NCBI GenBank assembly: GCA_009840625.1
Contig: VXNJ01000016.1
Coordinates: 1-64,000 of the forward strand
Source: Chloroflexota bacterium
GTDB lineage: Bacteria > Chloroflexota > UBA11872 > VXNJ01
Direction of reading: 5' to 3'
Length of the DNA stretch: 64,000 nt
This document shows positions 25,245 through 34,187 of the stretch, one piece after another. Position numbers and translations under genes: made by a program. The notes beneath the pieces are model-generated. The model did not search any database and was not told the DNA's origin. It saw only the letters and a program-made list of their open reading frames with translations. The stretch's first letter is position 1, and each line of letters starts with the position of its first letter.

Positions 25245-26120
25245 TCAAGCGGCCAGGTCGCGCCGCTCGAAGAACACGACGGTCGCCACCAGTCCTATCG
25301 CGGCCACCGCGCTGTAAATGATCAGCGGCGCCCAGGTCCACTCGAAGCCCTCGAGTATTAGGCCGACATCGTAGTAGTGGAACAGGGTGTATCGACCCAA
25401 GAATTCCCAGTCGTCGGAGATCTTGGATACAACGTCCATCACGTATTGGCCAATCACGATGACGGCCAGGGCGATCTGGGCACGCTGGGATGAGAGCCAA
25501 AGTACCGAAAAGAGCACCCCCACGCTGGCGAAGGCGCCGCCCAGCATTCCCATGATGATCCCGGTGTAGAGAAATCTCGCAATCGGCAGCTCGACTCCCT
25601 GTAACAGCCCGGCGACGATCGAAAAAAGGACGCAACTGAGACCGATCAGCAGAAGCGGCACCAGCAACCCCAAGTACTTGGAAAGGGCAAATACCCAGCG
25701 CGGCACCGGCGAAGAGAGCACTACGTCGATGGTGCCCCGTTCAACCTCGCCGGCGATCTGGGATCCCGAGGCAACCAGCGCGTATACGACCAGCGCCACG
25801 CCGAACCACGGGAAGAATTCAAACGACATGAACCCGGCGTAAGAGATTTCCGACGAACCGAGCACCGACGAGGACATCCCGAATGCGGCCAGCATCTCGG
25901 GCGGGAATTCGTTCAGGTAGCTGGTCAGATCGATCGCCGCCAGGATCACCTCGTAAAGCATGCCGATTGCGAACGCGATCAGTCCGCCGGCAATGGCGAA
26001 CCAGAACGTGCCGGTGCGACGGGTGCGCATCGACGACAACATGATTCCGCGGGCCGCGGCGAGCCCGGGGGTCCGCAGTTCCGGGGCGCCGGATTGGGCC
26101 GTGATATCTGGGCTACTCAA
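25245..26120 (-). CDS. ABC-2 type transporter permease
   Basis: This 291-residue membrane protein has six hydrophobic segments and an ABC-2 pattern. An N-terminal cytoplasmic region contains RGIMLSSMRTRRTGTFW. TM1 (FAIAGGLIAFAIGMLYEVIL) is followed by an external loop, then VASGSQIAGEVERGTIDVVLSSPVPRW, which is the conserved E-x-x-x-G-T-x-x-x-L-L-x-x-P coupling loop. The C-terminus reads AAIGLVATVVFFERRDLA. TTG 26120 is chosen because GGAGG lies six bases upstream; the start overlaps the ATPase gene by eight bases. The exported substrate is unknown. Confidence 0.88.
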   Translation of the reverse strand: MSSPDITAQSGAPELRTPGLAAARGIMLSSMRTRRTGTFWFAIAGGLIAFAIGMLYEVILAAIDLTSYLNEFPPEMLAAFGMSSSVLGSSEISYAGFMSFEFFPWFGVALVVYALVASGSQIAGEVERGTIDVVLSSPVPRWVFALSKYLGLLVPLLLIGLSCVLFSIVAGLLQGVELPIARFLYTGIIMGMLGGAFASVGVLFSVLWLSSQRAQIALAVIVIGQYVMDVVSKISDDWEFLGRYTLFHYYDVGLILEGFEWTWAPLIIYSAVAAIGLVATVVFFERRDLAA

Positions 26121-27042
26121 TTTCAGCCTCCTTCGAATTTCCGCGGCGGTCGGACTCATAGAGGTGCAGGAAAGTCTCCTCAAGCGAGGGCGGCACCGAA
26201 TCCAGGTCGATCACGGTGCGCTCGGCCAATGCCTTCACCAGCCCGTCCATGCCCGAGGTGACCGCGAACGTCAGCCGCGATCCTTCCGCGGACGTTACGC
26301 TCACACCCTCGATTTCCCCGAATTCGGCGGCGTCGACGGATTCGGCGAATTCAACTTCGACCGGTTTCACGAGGCGGTTGCGCAATTCGGAAATGCGGTC
26401 CACGGCTACGATCTTGCCTTCGCGGATGAACGCCACCCGGTCGCAGAGCTCCTCGACCTCGGAGAGCACGTGCGAGGAGAAAAACACGGTCGTCCCGCGC
26501 CCGGCCGCTTCCTGCAAGTAGCCGTGCAGCTCCTGTTGGATCAGGGGGTCAAGGCCGGTCGTGGGTTCATCCAGGACCAACAGCGGTGGATCGGACTGCA
26601 GCGCTCCGGTAAGCGCCAGCTTTTGCTTCATGCCGCGCGAGAACCGGGCGATTCGCGCCGAGGGGTCAAGGTCCAGCCGGTGCAGCAGTTCGTCGCGGCG
26701 AATTGCGGCCCGCCCGGAAAGCGATTCCAGCAGGTCCAGCATTGCGCGACCGCTCAGCTGGTCGTAGTGGCTGGCTTCGCCCGGCAGGTATCCGGTCATT
26801 CCCCGGATGCGGATTGAATCGGCTCGGGAGTCGTGGCCGAAGACCCGCACCGAACCGCCGCTCGGGCGGATCAGGTCCAGCATCACCCGTATCGCGGTCG
26901 ATTTGCCCGCCCCGTTGGGGCCGAGGAACCCGAAGATTTCGCCGCGGCCGACTTCCAAATCGATCGAGTCGAGCGCCAGCGTCGACCCGTAGTACTTGGT
27001 CAGCGATTGGATTTGGATTGCCGGAAACGGACCTGCGTCCAC
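26113..27042 (-). CDS. ABC transporter ATP-binding protein
   Basis: This 309-residue ATPase for the downstream permease has Walker A GPNGAGKST, a signature that reads FSRGMKQKL (a variant of LSGGQ common in drug/peptide exporters), Walker B LLVLDEPTTGLD and the switch His in FFSSHVLSEVEEL. A C-terminal DUF4162-like extension of about 80 residues follows the NBD, as in DrrA/CcmA-type exporters. The start is GTG 27042. The substrate cannot be inferred; the pair resembles self-resistance or lipid exporters. Confidence 0.92.
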   Translation of the reverse strand: MDAGPFPAIQIQSLTKYYGSTLALDSIDLEVGRGEIFGFLGPNGAGKSTAIRVMLDLIRPSGGSVRVFGHDSRADSIRIRGMTGYLPGEASHYDQLSGRAMLDLLESLSGRAAIRRDELLHRLDLDPSARIARFSRGMKQKLALTGALQSDPPLLVLDEPTTGLDPLIQQELHGYLQEAAGRGTTVFFSSHVLSEVEELCDRVAFIREGKIVAVDRISELRNRLVKPVEVEFAESVDAAEFGEIEGVSVTSAEGSRLTFAVTSGMDGLVKALAERTVIDLDSVPPSLEETFLHLYESDRRGNSKEAEIE

Positions 27043-27083
27043 TCCTCGTCCCTTCCCAACTAGGCGAGCCGCCCTATTTGACC

Positions 27084-27977
27084 TTAAGCGGGCGCCAGGA
27101 TCGCGTCCAACATCAGCCCGCAGAACCGGTCCGGTTCCAGGTCTTCCATCAGGCGCGCCGGATTAGACCCTCGGCGGAGTCGCATCCGGCCGGACTCGAC
27201 GTCGGCCCCGACCATGCCATCCCGCCAGCTGTAGAGTTCGGGCCAGATCAATTCGCCCAACGTGGCCCCGTCGAACATCGGGGTCCGGTCGCGGACGCGG
27301 ACCGCCAGGTACTGATCCAACATGCCGGCCAGACTTGCTCCGATCGCCAATCCCGAATCGCGCATCCGGGCGCTCTCCGCGGTCCCGATCTGGGCCCGGC
27401 GGGTGGGGCCGATCAGGCCCAGCCAGGTCTCGGCTCCGGATTCGATCACGACCCGGGCCGCGTCCGGATCGCAGTTGAAGTTGTATTCCCCGCGGGGTCC
27501 GTCGGGAAACTCGCCGCCCATGATCAGCAACCGGGCGGCGTTGGTGGCGAAATTCGGGTCCTGCCGGATCGCGTGCGCCAGGTTGGTCAGCGGACCGACC
27601 GCGCAAACGGTGATTCGGCCGGGCGCACGATTGACCATTTCCAGGAGGGCGTCGACGCCGTCGCCCGGTTCCACGCGGGCCCGCTCGGGCACGAAACCGG
27701 CGCCCGAATCCATCGAGGTACCTGCCGCCAGTCCGGAGTAGTTGGGCCTTTCCCCCGCGTAGACCGGAACGTCATCCCGGCCGCATTCCTCCAGGACCCG
27801 TCGCGCCAGGCGGGCACGCGCCCGGGTGTCGCCGTGGGCGGTGATAACCGCGCGCAGATCGATGCGCGGACTGACGGCGGCCAACGCGATCGCGAACACG
27901 TCGTCCACGTCGTCGCCGGTATCGGTGTCCAGCACCACCGGCACGGCATCGGGATCGCGTTCGGGGTATGCGGACAA
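27084..27977 (-). CDS. inosine/uridine-preferring nucleoside hydrolase
   Basis: This enzyme hydrolyses ribonucleosides to ribose and base for salvage. The 297-residue protein has the family's calcium-binding N-terminal motif DTDTGDDVDDVFAIALA, CAVGPLTNLAHAI, and MGGEFPDGPRGEYNFNCDPDAARVV, which matches the E-x-N-x-x-x-D-P-E-A signature. The start is TTG 27977 with AGGA upstream. It is divergent from the GGT-like gene and lies downstream of neither exporter operon, so it is probably a single transcription unit. Confidence 0.92.
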   Translation of the reverse strand: MSAYPERDPDAVPVVLDTDTGDDVDDVFAIALAAVSPRIDLRAVITAHGDTRARARLARRVLEECGRDDVPVYAGERPNYSGLAAGTSMDSGAGFVPERARVEPGDGVDALLEMVNRAPGRITVCAVGPLTNLAHAIRQDPNFATNAARLLIMGGEFPDGPRGEYNFNCDPDAARVVIESGAETWLGLIGPTRRAQIGTAESARMRDSGLAIGASLAGMLDQYLAVRVRDRTPMFDGATLGELIWPELYSWRDGMVGADVESGRMRLRRGSNPARLMEDLEPDRFCGLMLDAILAPA

Positions 27978-28023
27978 TGGAATTCCTAGGGTTGGTCAGG
28001 TAATCGGCAAGGACACCGGTATT

Positions 28024-29616
28024 TTGGGCACAACATTCGATCATTCGGCGCGCGGCACCGTCGCCGGCGGGCGCGGCATGGTCGCGGCCGGTCACCCGCT
28101 GGCGGCCGGAGTCGGTCTGCAGGCCCTTGCCCGGGGCGGCAACGCTTTCGACGCCGCGGTGGCAATGGCGGCCGCGATCGCGGTCGTTGAACCGGCCATG
28201 AATTCGATCGGGGGCGATGCTTTCGCCATCGTCAAATCGCCCGACTCCGCCCAACCGCAGGCCTTCAATTCCTCGGGCCCGGCCCCGGCCGCGGCGCGCG
28301 CGCGCGATTACGGGGAGCGAATCGCCCCGGAGGGACTGGCGGCCGCCACCATCCCGGCAGCGGTGCGCTTGTGGGAGCAACTGCACGGCGAGTTCGGTCG
28401 TCTCAAATGGGCGGACCTGCTAGCTCCGGCGATCGAATTCGCCGATCGCGGAGTCCCGGTTTCGCAGCTCTTGGCCGGCCACATCCAAGCCAACCGGAAT
28501 TCGCTGGCCCGTTTTCCCGACAGCGCCCGCACATATCTTCCCGGCGGCGCTCCGCTTCGGGCCGGGGAAACCCTCTGGCAACGGCCGTTGGCCCGGACCC
28601 TCGCAGAAGTCTCCGAGCGCGGGGCGGTCGGACTCGCCGAGGGATCATTCGCCGGGGCGCTCGAAGCCTACGCCCGGGACCTGGGGCTCGCGCACCGGCG
28701 CAGCGATTTCCAGCTGCTGCGCTGCGACCGGCTCGCTCCGCTCAGCACTCCCTATCTGGGCCGCACGGTCTGGGTCCAGCCCCCGGTCAGCCAGGGTTAC
28801 GTCACCCTGGCCGCGCTTGCGATAGCCGATCTGGCCGGGGCCGGCGAGCTCGAGTATTCGGATCCGGTCCGGGTGCACATTGCGATCGAAGCCAAGAAAC
28901 AGGCTTTCCAGTTGCGGCACCGTTTTCTGGGCGATCCCGACCTTGCCGGAGCCAGTTCCGCGGAAATACTCGACGGTGACTTGCTGGCCGCTTCGGCCGC
29001 GCGGATCGACCATACCCGCGCCGCCCGCCACGCGATCCCGGAGCCCCTGCCGGTGGGGAGCGACACCACCTGCCTGGCAGCGGCCGACGCCGAAGGCAAC
29101 TCGGTCGCCTACATCCAGAGCATCTTCGCCGCGTTCGGTTCGCGCGCCATGGTGCCGGGGACCGGGGTGATGATGAACAATCGCATGACCGGGTTTTCGC
29201 TGGACCCCAGACACCCGAACTTTCTGCGCGGCGGGCGACGGCCGGTCCACACCCTGATGACCTGGATGGTCACAGACGCCGAATTGCCGGTGGCTTTCGG
29301 TTCAACCGCCGGCGGCCACTACCAGGTACAGACCAACCAGCAGGTCATCGACAACCACCTGCGGTTTGGGATGGATCTGCAACGGGCGCTCGAAGCGCCC
29401 CGCTGGGGTCATGACGAGACGAGCGGGGACGTCTACGTGGAGGAGCGCTTTGGCGCGCCGATGGCAGCGACCCTGCGAACCCTCGGGCACGAGGCCGCCG
29501 GGGCGGGCCTTTGGGGGGCGGGATCGCGCGGTCTGGCGATCGGCCGCGACCCGGCGAGCGGCAATCTCTGGGGGGCCAGCGATCCGCGCTGGCACGGGGT
29601 CGCCATCGGGTTCTGA
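28024..29616 (+). CDS. gamma-glutamyltransferase-family Ntn hydrolase
   Basis: This 530-residue protein of the GGT family is normally made as a self-cleaving precursor that acts on gamma-glutamyl compounds or related amides. It begins RGMVAAGHPLAAGVGLQALARGGNAFDAAVA, continues MNSIGGDAF, and holds the processing region PLPVGSDTTCLAAADAEGNSVA with the Thr pair expected at the autocleavage/nucleophile site. MMNNRMTGFSLDP and LGH near the end follow. The residue after the Thr pair is Cys instead of the His of classical GGT, as in YwrD-like members. The start is set at TTG 28024, preceded by AAGGA; the open frame further upstream is antisense to the nucleoside hydrolase gene. No signal peptide is evident. 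Confidence 0.85.
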   Translation: MGTTFDHSARGTVAGGRGMVAAGHPLAAGVGLQALARGGNAFDAAVAMAAAIAVVEPAMNSIGGDAFAIVKSPDSAQPQAFNSSGPAPAAARARDYGERIAPEGLAAATIPAAVRLWEQLHGEFGRLKWADLLAPAIEFADRGVPVSQLLAGHIQANRNSLARFPDSARTYLPGGAPLRAGETLWQRPLARTLAEVSERGAVGLAEGSFAGALEAYARDLGLAHRRSDFQLLRCDRLAPLSTPYLGRTVWVQPPVSQGYVTLAALAIADLAGAGELEYSDPVRVHIAIEAKKQAFQLRHRFLGDPDLAGASSAEILDGDLLAASAARIDHTRAARHAIPEPLPVGSDTTCLAAADAEGNSVAYIQSIFAAFGSRAMVPGTGVMMNNRMTGFSLDPRHPNFLRGGRRPVHTLMTWMVTDAELPVAFGSTAGGHYQVQTNQQVIDNHLRFGMDLQRALEAPRWGHDETSGDVYVEERFGAPMAATLRTLGHEAAGAGLWGAGSRGLAIGRDPASGNLWGASDPRWHGVAIGF

Positions 29617-29644
29617 CTAACCCGGCGACCGGAACCGCGCCGGC

Positions 29645-31204
29645 CTACCTTCCCAGGGCGTAGTCGATGATCAGCTGGTTCACGACCTGCTCGACCGGAG
29701 CCAGATCGTCGGTGAACGCGCCTTCCGCCGATTCAACCTGATAGGTCGTGATCCCGCGCGCCGCGACCTCTCGAATCGCCGGAATATCGGCGGCCCCGGC
29801 CCGGGCCCGGGCCTCCTCGAAGGCGACCGGGCGTTTCAGCGCGTAAACGAGGCTGTTGGAAGTGGAATCGGGCAGGGTCACCAATACCGCCGGAAATACC
29901 GACCGCAAGGTGGCCGCCATTAGGTCCAACAGTTCGTTGTCACGGGCCGGCCCGCGTCCAACGTTCGAAACCAGGACCCCGTCGGGCGCCAGCTTCTCGG
30001 CCACTTCCTGGTAGAACTCGCGCGTGGTCAGGTGGAAGGGGATGTACGGGGGCCGATAGGCGTCGAGAATCACCACGTCGTACGTCTTCTGCGACTGGTT
30101 GAGGAAAACCCGCCCGTCCTCGGCGATCGCGTTCAGCCCCTCCTCGTTCATCGCGAAATATTCGACTCCGGCGTCGATTACGCCCGGATCGATCTCGACC
30201 CCGTCGATGCGAACGTGCGGACCAAAGTTCTCGGCATAGAGCTTGGGGGCGGTGCCGGCCCCCAGGCCGATCACCAGAACCTCGGTTACTTCCCCGGGAT
30301 TTTGTTCGCGGAAATACGGCGCCAGCAGGAAATAGTCCCAGGGACCGCCCGAGAGCGGCTGCGGCGACTGGTCCGGCCAATAGACCGAATGCGTGGCCAG
30401 ACGCTCCTCGTTGTTCAGGATCAGGCGGCGCGGACCACCCTGGGCCTGGACGACCTGGATGTAGTTGAACAACGACTCGTCCTCGTAGATCAGCTCGCCG
30501 GTCTCGGCCGGCTTGATCGGGTCGATGGACACGTTGCCCCAGACGGTCAGCGCGATCGCCAGCGCCAGCAGGGCCAGGACCGGAGGGCGCCGCAGGGCGC
30601 CCGCCGCAATCACCAAAAGTAAAAGGGCGAAGAAAAGGAACGTGTTGCGGGTGCCCAGGTTGGGAACCAGGACCAGGACCGGCAGAAACGCGCCGATGAT
30701 CGACCCGACCGTGCCGATCGCGTACACCCGGCCGGCCACCCGGCCGGCCGATTCGACCTGGCGCGAGGCAAGCCGAATCGCGAAGGGGGAAACGAATCCG
30801 AGCAGGGTAATCGGTACCGACAGCAGCACCAGCACGCCGAACAGCGAGCCCAGGAAAACCCCGGCCGAAAGGTTCGCCAGGCCGGTGACCGACAGCGCCA
30901 GGATCGGCCTGGCCACGAACGGAACCAGGGCGATGAACGCGGCCGCAACCGCCACGATCCAGATAAGGAGCCGGTCGTCGGGACGGCGGTCGGCCAGCCG
31001 GCCGCCCAGGAAGTAGCCGACCGAAAGAAAAAGCAGGGTCAACCCGATCACGTTGGCCCAGACGAACAGGTTGTTGCCGAAAAACGGGGCCAGCAGCCGC
31101 GAAGCGGTCAGCTCCACCCCCAGGATCGACATGCCGCCGAAAAACACCAGCAGCAGCAGAAACCGATCCGAGTAACTGCGGCGCACCTCCACCGGGGCGC
31201 TCAT
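29645..31204 (-). CDS. membrane-fused spermidine-synthase-like protein
   Basis: The first 220 of 519 residues form about six or seven membrane helices (GVELTASRLLAPFFGNNLFVWANVIG is typical of the fused family). The rest is a class I methyltransferase-fold domain like polyamine aminopropyltransferase, with VLVIGLGAGTAPKLY, the acidic DGVEIDPGVIDAG and VVILDAYRPPYIPFHLTTREFYQEV. Spermidine synthases use a Y-x-D-x-F and D-x-x-x-D/E pair; here the equivalent AYRPPYIP segment differs, so activity as an aminopropyltransferase is uncertain. These fused proteins are widespread in Chloroflexota and their substrates are mostly unknown. Confidence 0.82.
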   Translation of the reverse strand: MSAPVEVRRSYSDRFLLLLVFFGGMSILGVELTASRLLAPFFGNNLFVWANVIGLTLLFLSVGYFLGGRLADRRPDDRLLIWIVAVAAAFIALVPFVARPILALSVTGLANLSAGVFLGSLFGVLVLLSVPITLLGFVSPFAIRLASRQVESAGRVAGRVYAIGTVGSIIGAFLPVLVLVPNLGTRNTFLFFALLLLVIAAGALRRPPVLALLALAIALTVWGNVSIDPIKPAETGELIYEDESLFNYIQVVQAQGGPRRLILNNEERLATHSVYWPDQSPQPLSGGPWDYFLLAPYFREQNPGEVTEVLVIGLGAGTAPKLYAENFGPHVRIDGVEIDPGVIDAGVEYFAMNEEGLNAIAEDGRVFLNQSQKTYDVVILDAYRPPYIPFHLTTREFYQEVAEKLAPDGVLVSNVGRGPARDNELLDLMAATLRSVFPAVLVTLPDSTSNSLVYALKRPVAFEEARARAGAADIPAIREVAARGITTYQVESAEGAFTDDLAPVEQVVNQLIIDYALGR

Positions 31205-31272
31205 TTAGATCGCGCTCCCCGCCCGGGCCGGAACTGCGCCGGCCGGGGTGAACCGGAGTCCGGGGGCACCGG

Positions 31273-32361
31273 CTATTCCCAACTGAACCGCCACACCGCC
31301 ACCGCGAATCCGCCGACCACCCAGGCCAGCATCACGGCCAGGTTCAGCCACATGTCGTAGCGGCCGTCGGCCTCGATCATCAGCTGGCGCACGGCGTCGG
31401 CCATGTAGGTCAGCGGCAACAGGTTGGCGAACCACTGCAGCACCTGCGGAAACACGTCGAGCGGGAAAAACACGCCGGCCAGGACGAACATCGGCAGCGA
31501 GATCAGCTGGACTATCGGGAACATTGCCTCCTCGGTGCGGGCGAACGAAGAAGCGGTGAAGCCGATCCCGACGAACACGAGCGTGCCCAGCGCAAGCACC
31601 CCGATTACGGCCAGCGGATTGAAGAAATCCAGTCCGAATCCGACCACCAGGATCACCAACTGAATCGACGCCTGGATGGCGGCGATTATCACCCGCTGAA
31701 TTATTCCGGCGATCAGCACCATGGATCGCGTCGCCGGGGTCGCGCCGACCCGCTTGAGCACTTTCTTCTCCCGGCGCGCCACCAGATTGATGGCCGAAAA
31801 GACCCCCAGTTGCATGATCGAAAAGCTGATAATCCCGGGCCCGACGAAATCGATCGTGCTCAGGTGGCGCGTGGTATTCGGGGTCGTGACCACGTCGATT
31901 CGCGGAACGTTGCCGGCCAGCCCCCGGTCGACGGCGTCGACGATCGCGCTCAGCGCCGGGATCACGACTCGGATCGCATCCTGATCGCGGTTGTCGTAAT
32001 AGATTTCGACCTGGGCTCGATCTTGCTCGGAAAGGGCGCCGGCGAACCCCGGCGGGATGACCAGGACCGCCTTCAGGTCCCCGTCGTCCAATGCCGCGGT
32101 CTGGCTGGCCAGATCGCCCACCTCGAGGGCGAACAACGGGTTGGCCTCAATCGCCGCCGTTATCCCGCCGGCATGGGCCGAGTCCTCGCCCGCCACCAGG
32201 CCGACCGGGTGCGAAGTGGGCTGGGAAAAGGCCCCGATTATGAACCCAACCACCACCGTGAAGATCGGCGGGAACACGAAGGTGAAGAACATCGCGGTTC
32301 GATCGCGAATGAATTCGAGCGAAAACCCCCATATCAGGCCGAGGGTGCCGGAAGTTCTCAA
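31273..32361 (-). CDS. ABC-2 type transporter permease (YhgE/DrrB-like)
   Basis: This 362-residue ABC-2 permease of the longer type has a first helix (TAMFFTFVFPPIFTVVVGFIIGAF) followed by a soluble external domain of about 120 residues, then five helices. The coupling segment ARREKKVLKRVGATPATRSMVLIAGII and the final FPLDVFPQVLQWFANLLPLTYMADAVRQL are strong family signatures. The start is TTG 32361, inside the stop of the ATPase gene (TTGA). It likely exports a lipid, drug or peptide together with that ATPase. Confidence 0.9.
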   Translation of the reverse strand: MRTSGTLGLIWGFSLEFIRDRTAMFFTFVFPPIFTVVVGFIIGAFSQPTSHPVGLVAGEDSAHAGGITAAIEANPLFALEVGDLASQTAALDDGDLKAVLVIPPGFAGALSEQDRAQVEIYYDNRDQDAIRVVIPALSAIVDAVDRGLAGNVPRIDVVTTPNTTRHLSTIDFVGPGIISFSIMQLGVFSAINLVARREKKVLKRVGATPATRSMVLIAGIIQRVIIAAIQASIQLVILVVGFGLDFFNPLAVIGVLALGTLVFVGIGFTASSFARTEEAMFPIVQLISLPMFVLAGVFFPLDVFPQVLQWFANLLPLTYMADAVRQLMIEADGRYDMWLNLAVMLAWVVGGFAVAVWRFSWE

Positions 32362-33275
32362 TCGCGGATCCTTCGCCCGGTGAGTTTGAGGAAAACGTCC
32401 TCCAGGTTGGGCCGGTGCACGTGCACTTCGTCCAGGGCTGCGCCGGTCCGCGACGCCAGCGCGAACACCTCCGGGAGGGCGGTGGTGGCGTCGGCAATTG
32501 AAAGCTCGTACTCGCCGTCGGCGGAAATGACCTCTTCGACTCCGGTCAGGCGTTCCAGGTCCAATCCGGCGAGCTCGGCCGAGGCGTTGAAGGTAAGCGT
32601 CGCGCCGCCGAAATTGGAACGGATCAAGCCGCCCGGGGTATCGGCGGCAATGATCTTGCCGTTATCGACGATCACCAGGTGGTCGGCCAGGGTCTCGGCT
32701 TCGTCCATGAAGTGGGTCGTGAGAAATACGGTGGTGCCGCGCTCTTTCATCTGCGTGACCACTTCCCAGAGGCGGCGCCGTGCCTGCGGGTCCAGTCCGG
32801 TGGTCGGTTCGTCCAGAAAAACAAGCTCCGGATCCGAAAGAAGGGCCAGCGCCACTGCCAGGCGCTGCTGTTGTCCGCCCGAAAGGTTTTCGCTGTAGGC
32901 CTTCTGGCGTTCGGTCAACCCGACCATGTCGAGCAATTCATCGACGTCGTGGGCGTTCCGGTAGAAGGAACCAAACATCTGCAGGTGCTCGCGCGCGGAG
33001 AGCTTGGGGAACAACGCCGAGGATTGCAGCTGGATCCCTATGCGTTCGCTTAGCACGTCTTGCTGCCGGCCGGGATCAAGCCCCAACACCGATACGTATC
33101 CCGAATCCCGCTCGCGCAGCCCCTCCAGGATCTCTACCGTGGTGCTTTTGCCGGCCCCGTTGGGGCCGAGCATGGCAAAAATCACTCCCGGTTCAACCGA
33201 AAAGGAAATTCCGTTGACCGCGCGCACGTCGCCATAGTGCTTTTTCAGGTCTTGGACGACGACGATCGGATCCAT
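32358..33275 (-). CDS. ABC transporter ATP-binding protein (DrrA-like)
   Basis: This 305-residue ATPase partners the overlapping permease. It has Walker A GPNGAGKST, Q-loop IGIQLQSSALFPKLSAREHLQMF, signature NLSGGQQQRLAVALALLSDP, Walker B LVFLDEPTTGLDPQ and switch His in LTTHFMDEAETLADH. A C-terminal regulatory extension follows (residues about 220-300). The ATG start is at 33275. The 135-base gap up to the DtxR-family gene shows no clear promoter. Confidence 0.93.
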   Translation of the reverse strand: MDPIVVVQDLKKHYGDVRAVNGISFSVEPGVIFAMLGPNGAGKSTTVEILEGLRERDSGYVSVLGLDPGRQQDVLSERIGIQLQSSALFPKLSAREHLQMFGSFYRNAHDVDELLDMVGLTERQKAYSENLSGGQQQRLAVALALLSDPELVFLDEPTTGLDPQARRRLWEVVTQMKERGTTVFLTTHFMDEAETLADHLVIVDNGKIIAADTPGGLIRSNFGGATLTFNASAELAGLDLERLTGVEEVISADGEYELSIADATTALPEVFALASRTGAALDEVHVHRPNLEDVFLKLTGRRIRD

Positions 33276-33410
33276 GGCGCGGAATGACTCGAATTGGCTG
33301 CTTGCGAGGGGGGCTCGGAATCGGTTGCGCGAGCGGATCGATTATCGAAAAATTGTGGTCGGTCGGTCGAAAATCCGGGCCCCGCGGCGCGGTTCTTGCG
33401 GCTGCTTGGT

Positions 33411-34106
33411 TCAGGCTTTAGTCGGCATGACCCAGATGTAGCGGCCTACGTTTTCACCGACCTGGACGTAGCTGTCGGAAACCCGCACGTCCATCATTCC
33501 GCCGCGGCTGCGGTCGGCGACCCGGACCGGGTTGCCCGGAATCAGCCCCGAATCCTGGATGAACGAAAGCAGGTCGGTCTGCTCCTCGATGAGTTCCGAA
33601 ATCCGCCGCACCTCCACCACGGTTCCCACCGGTACCTGTGAGAGTTGCCAGAGCCCCTCGCGCGACCAGGTTCGCACGTTGCCGGGGATCGGATTGCCGT
33701 GCGGGCAGGTCTCGGGGTGGCCGAGGGCGGCCGAAATCCGCTCCTCGAGCCGCTGCGAGATCGCGTGCTCGAGGCGGTCGGCTTCCTCGTGCAGCGCCGA
33801 CCACTCGAGGCCCAGCTGGTCCTGCAGCCAGCGCTCGATCAGGCGGTGCCGCCGTACTATCCGGTCGGCCCGGGTGCGACCCGAGTCGGTGAGTTCGATC
33901 AGGTTGCCCGATTGGACTTCGATCCAGCCGTCGCGGACCATCCGCTTGACGGTGGCCGACACGGTCGGCGCCGAAACGCCCAGGCGCTCGGCCAAGCGCG
34001 CCGCGATCACCGGCATGTGCTCGTACTCGAAACTGGCGATCGCCAGCAGGTAGTCCTCGACCGTGGGGGTGGAGTCGGGACCTGGATCAGTGTTCGTCGG
34101 GTGCAT
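33411..34106 (-). CDS. DtxR/MntR-family metal-dependent repressor
   Basis: This 231-residue regulator has the three-domain IdeR/DtxR layout. The N-terminal winged helix is VEDYLLAIASFEYEHMPVIAARLAERLGVSAPTVSATVKRM. The dimer/metal domain contains LEHAISQRLEERISAALGHPETCPHGNPIPG, with the Cys/His metal ligand cluster. The C-terminal SH3-like (FeoA) domain ends VQVGENVGRYIWVMPTKA. It should sense iron or manganese. ATG 34106 is preferred over far-upstream alternatives. It is divergent from lysC across an 81-base gap that holds an inverted repeat. Confidence 0.92.
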   Translation of the reverse strand: MHPTNTDPGPDSTPTVEDYLLAIASFEYEHMPVIAARLAERLGVSAPTVSATVKRMVRDGWIEVQSGNLIELTDSGRTRADRIVRRHRLIERWLQDQLGLEWSALHEEADRLEHAISQRLEERISAALGHPETCPHGNPIPGNVRTWSREGLWQLSQVPVGTVVEVRRISELIEEQTDLLSFIQDSGLIPGNPVRVADRSRGGMMDVRVSDSYVQVGENVGRYIWVMPTKA

Positions 34107-34135
34107 CAGGCCAATTGTGGCACCGCGCCGGAGGT

Positions 34136-34154
34136 AGCAGGATAATCGCCTGCT
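34136..34154. promoter_or_regulatory. inverted repeat between dtxR-like gene and lysC
   Basis: AGCAGG (34136-34141) and CCTGCT (34149-34154) are separated by the AT-rich ATAATCG. The repeat sits 30 bases upstream of the regulator gene and 33 bases upstream of lysC. It is a plausible operator, for the DtxR-like protein itself or for lysC control. The call rests on symmetry and position only. Confidence 0.35.
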
Positions 34155-34187
34155 TACGTTCCCGCCCCGCATCCCGTCGAGTTCCTG

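Noticed and set aside
27826-28023. N-terminal extension of the GGT-like gene
   Set aside because: It is antisense to the start of the nucleoside hydrolase gene and does not look like GGT.
31205-31435. 76-residue minus-strand frame at the end of the ABC permease gene
   Set aside because: It overlaps the permease C-terminus in another frame; the permease frame carries the family motif.
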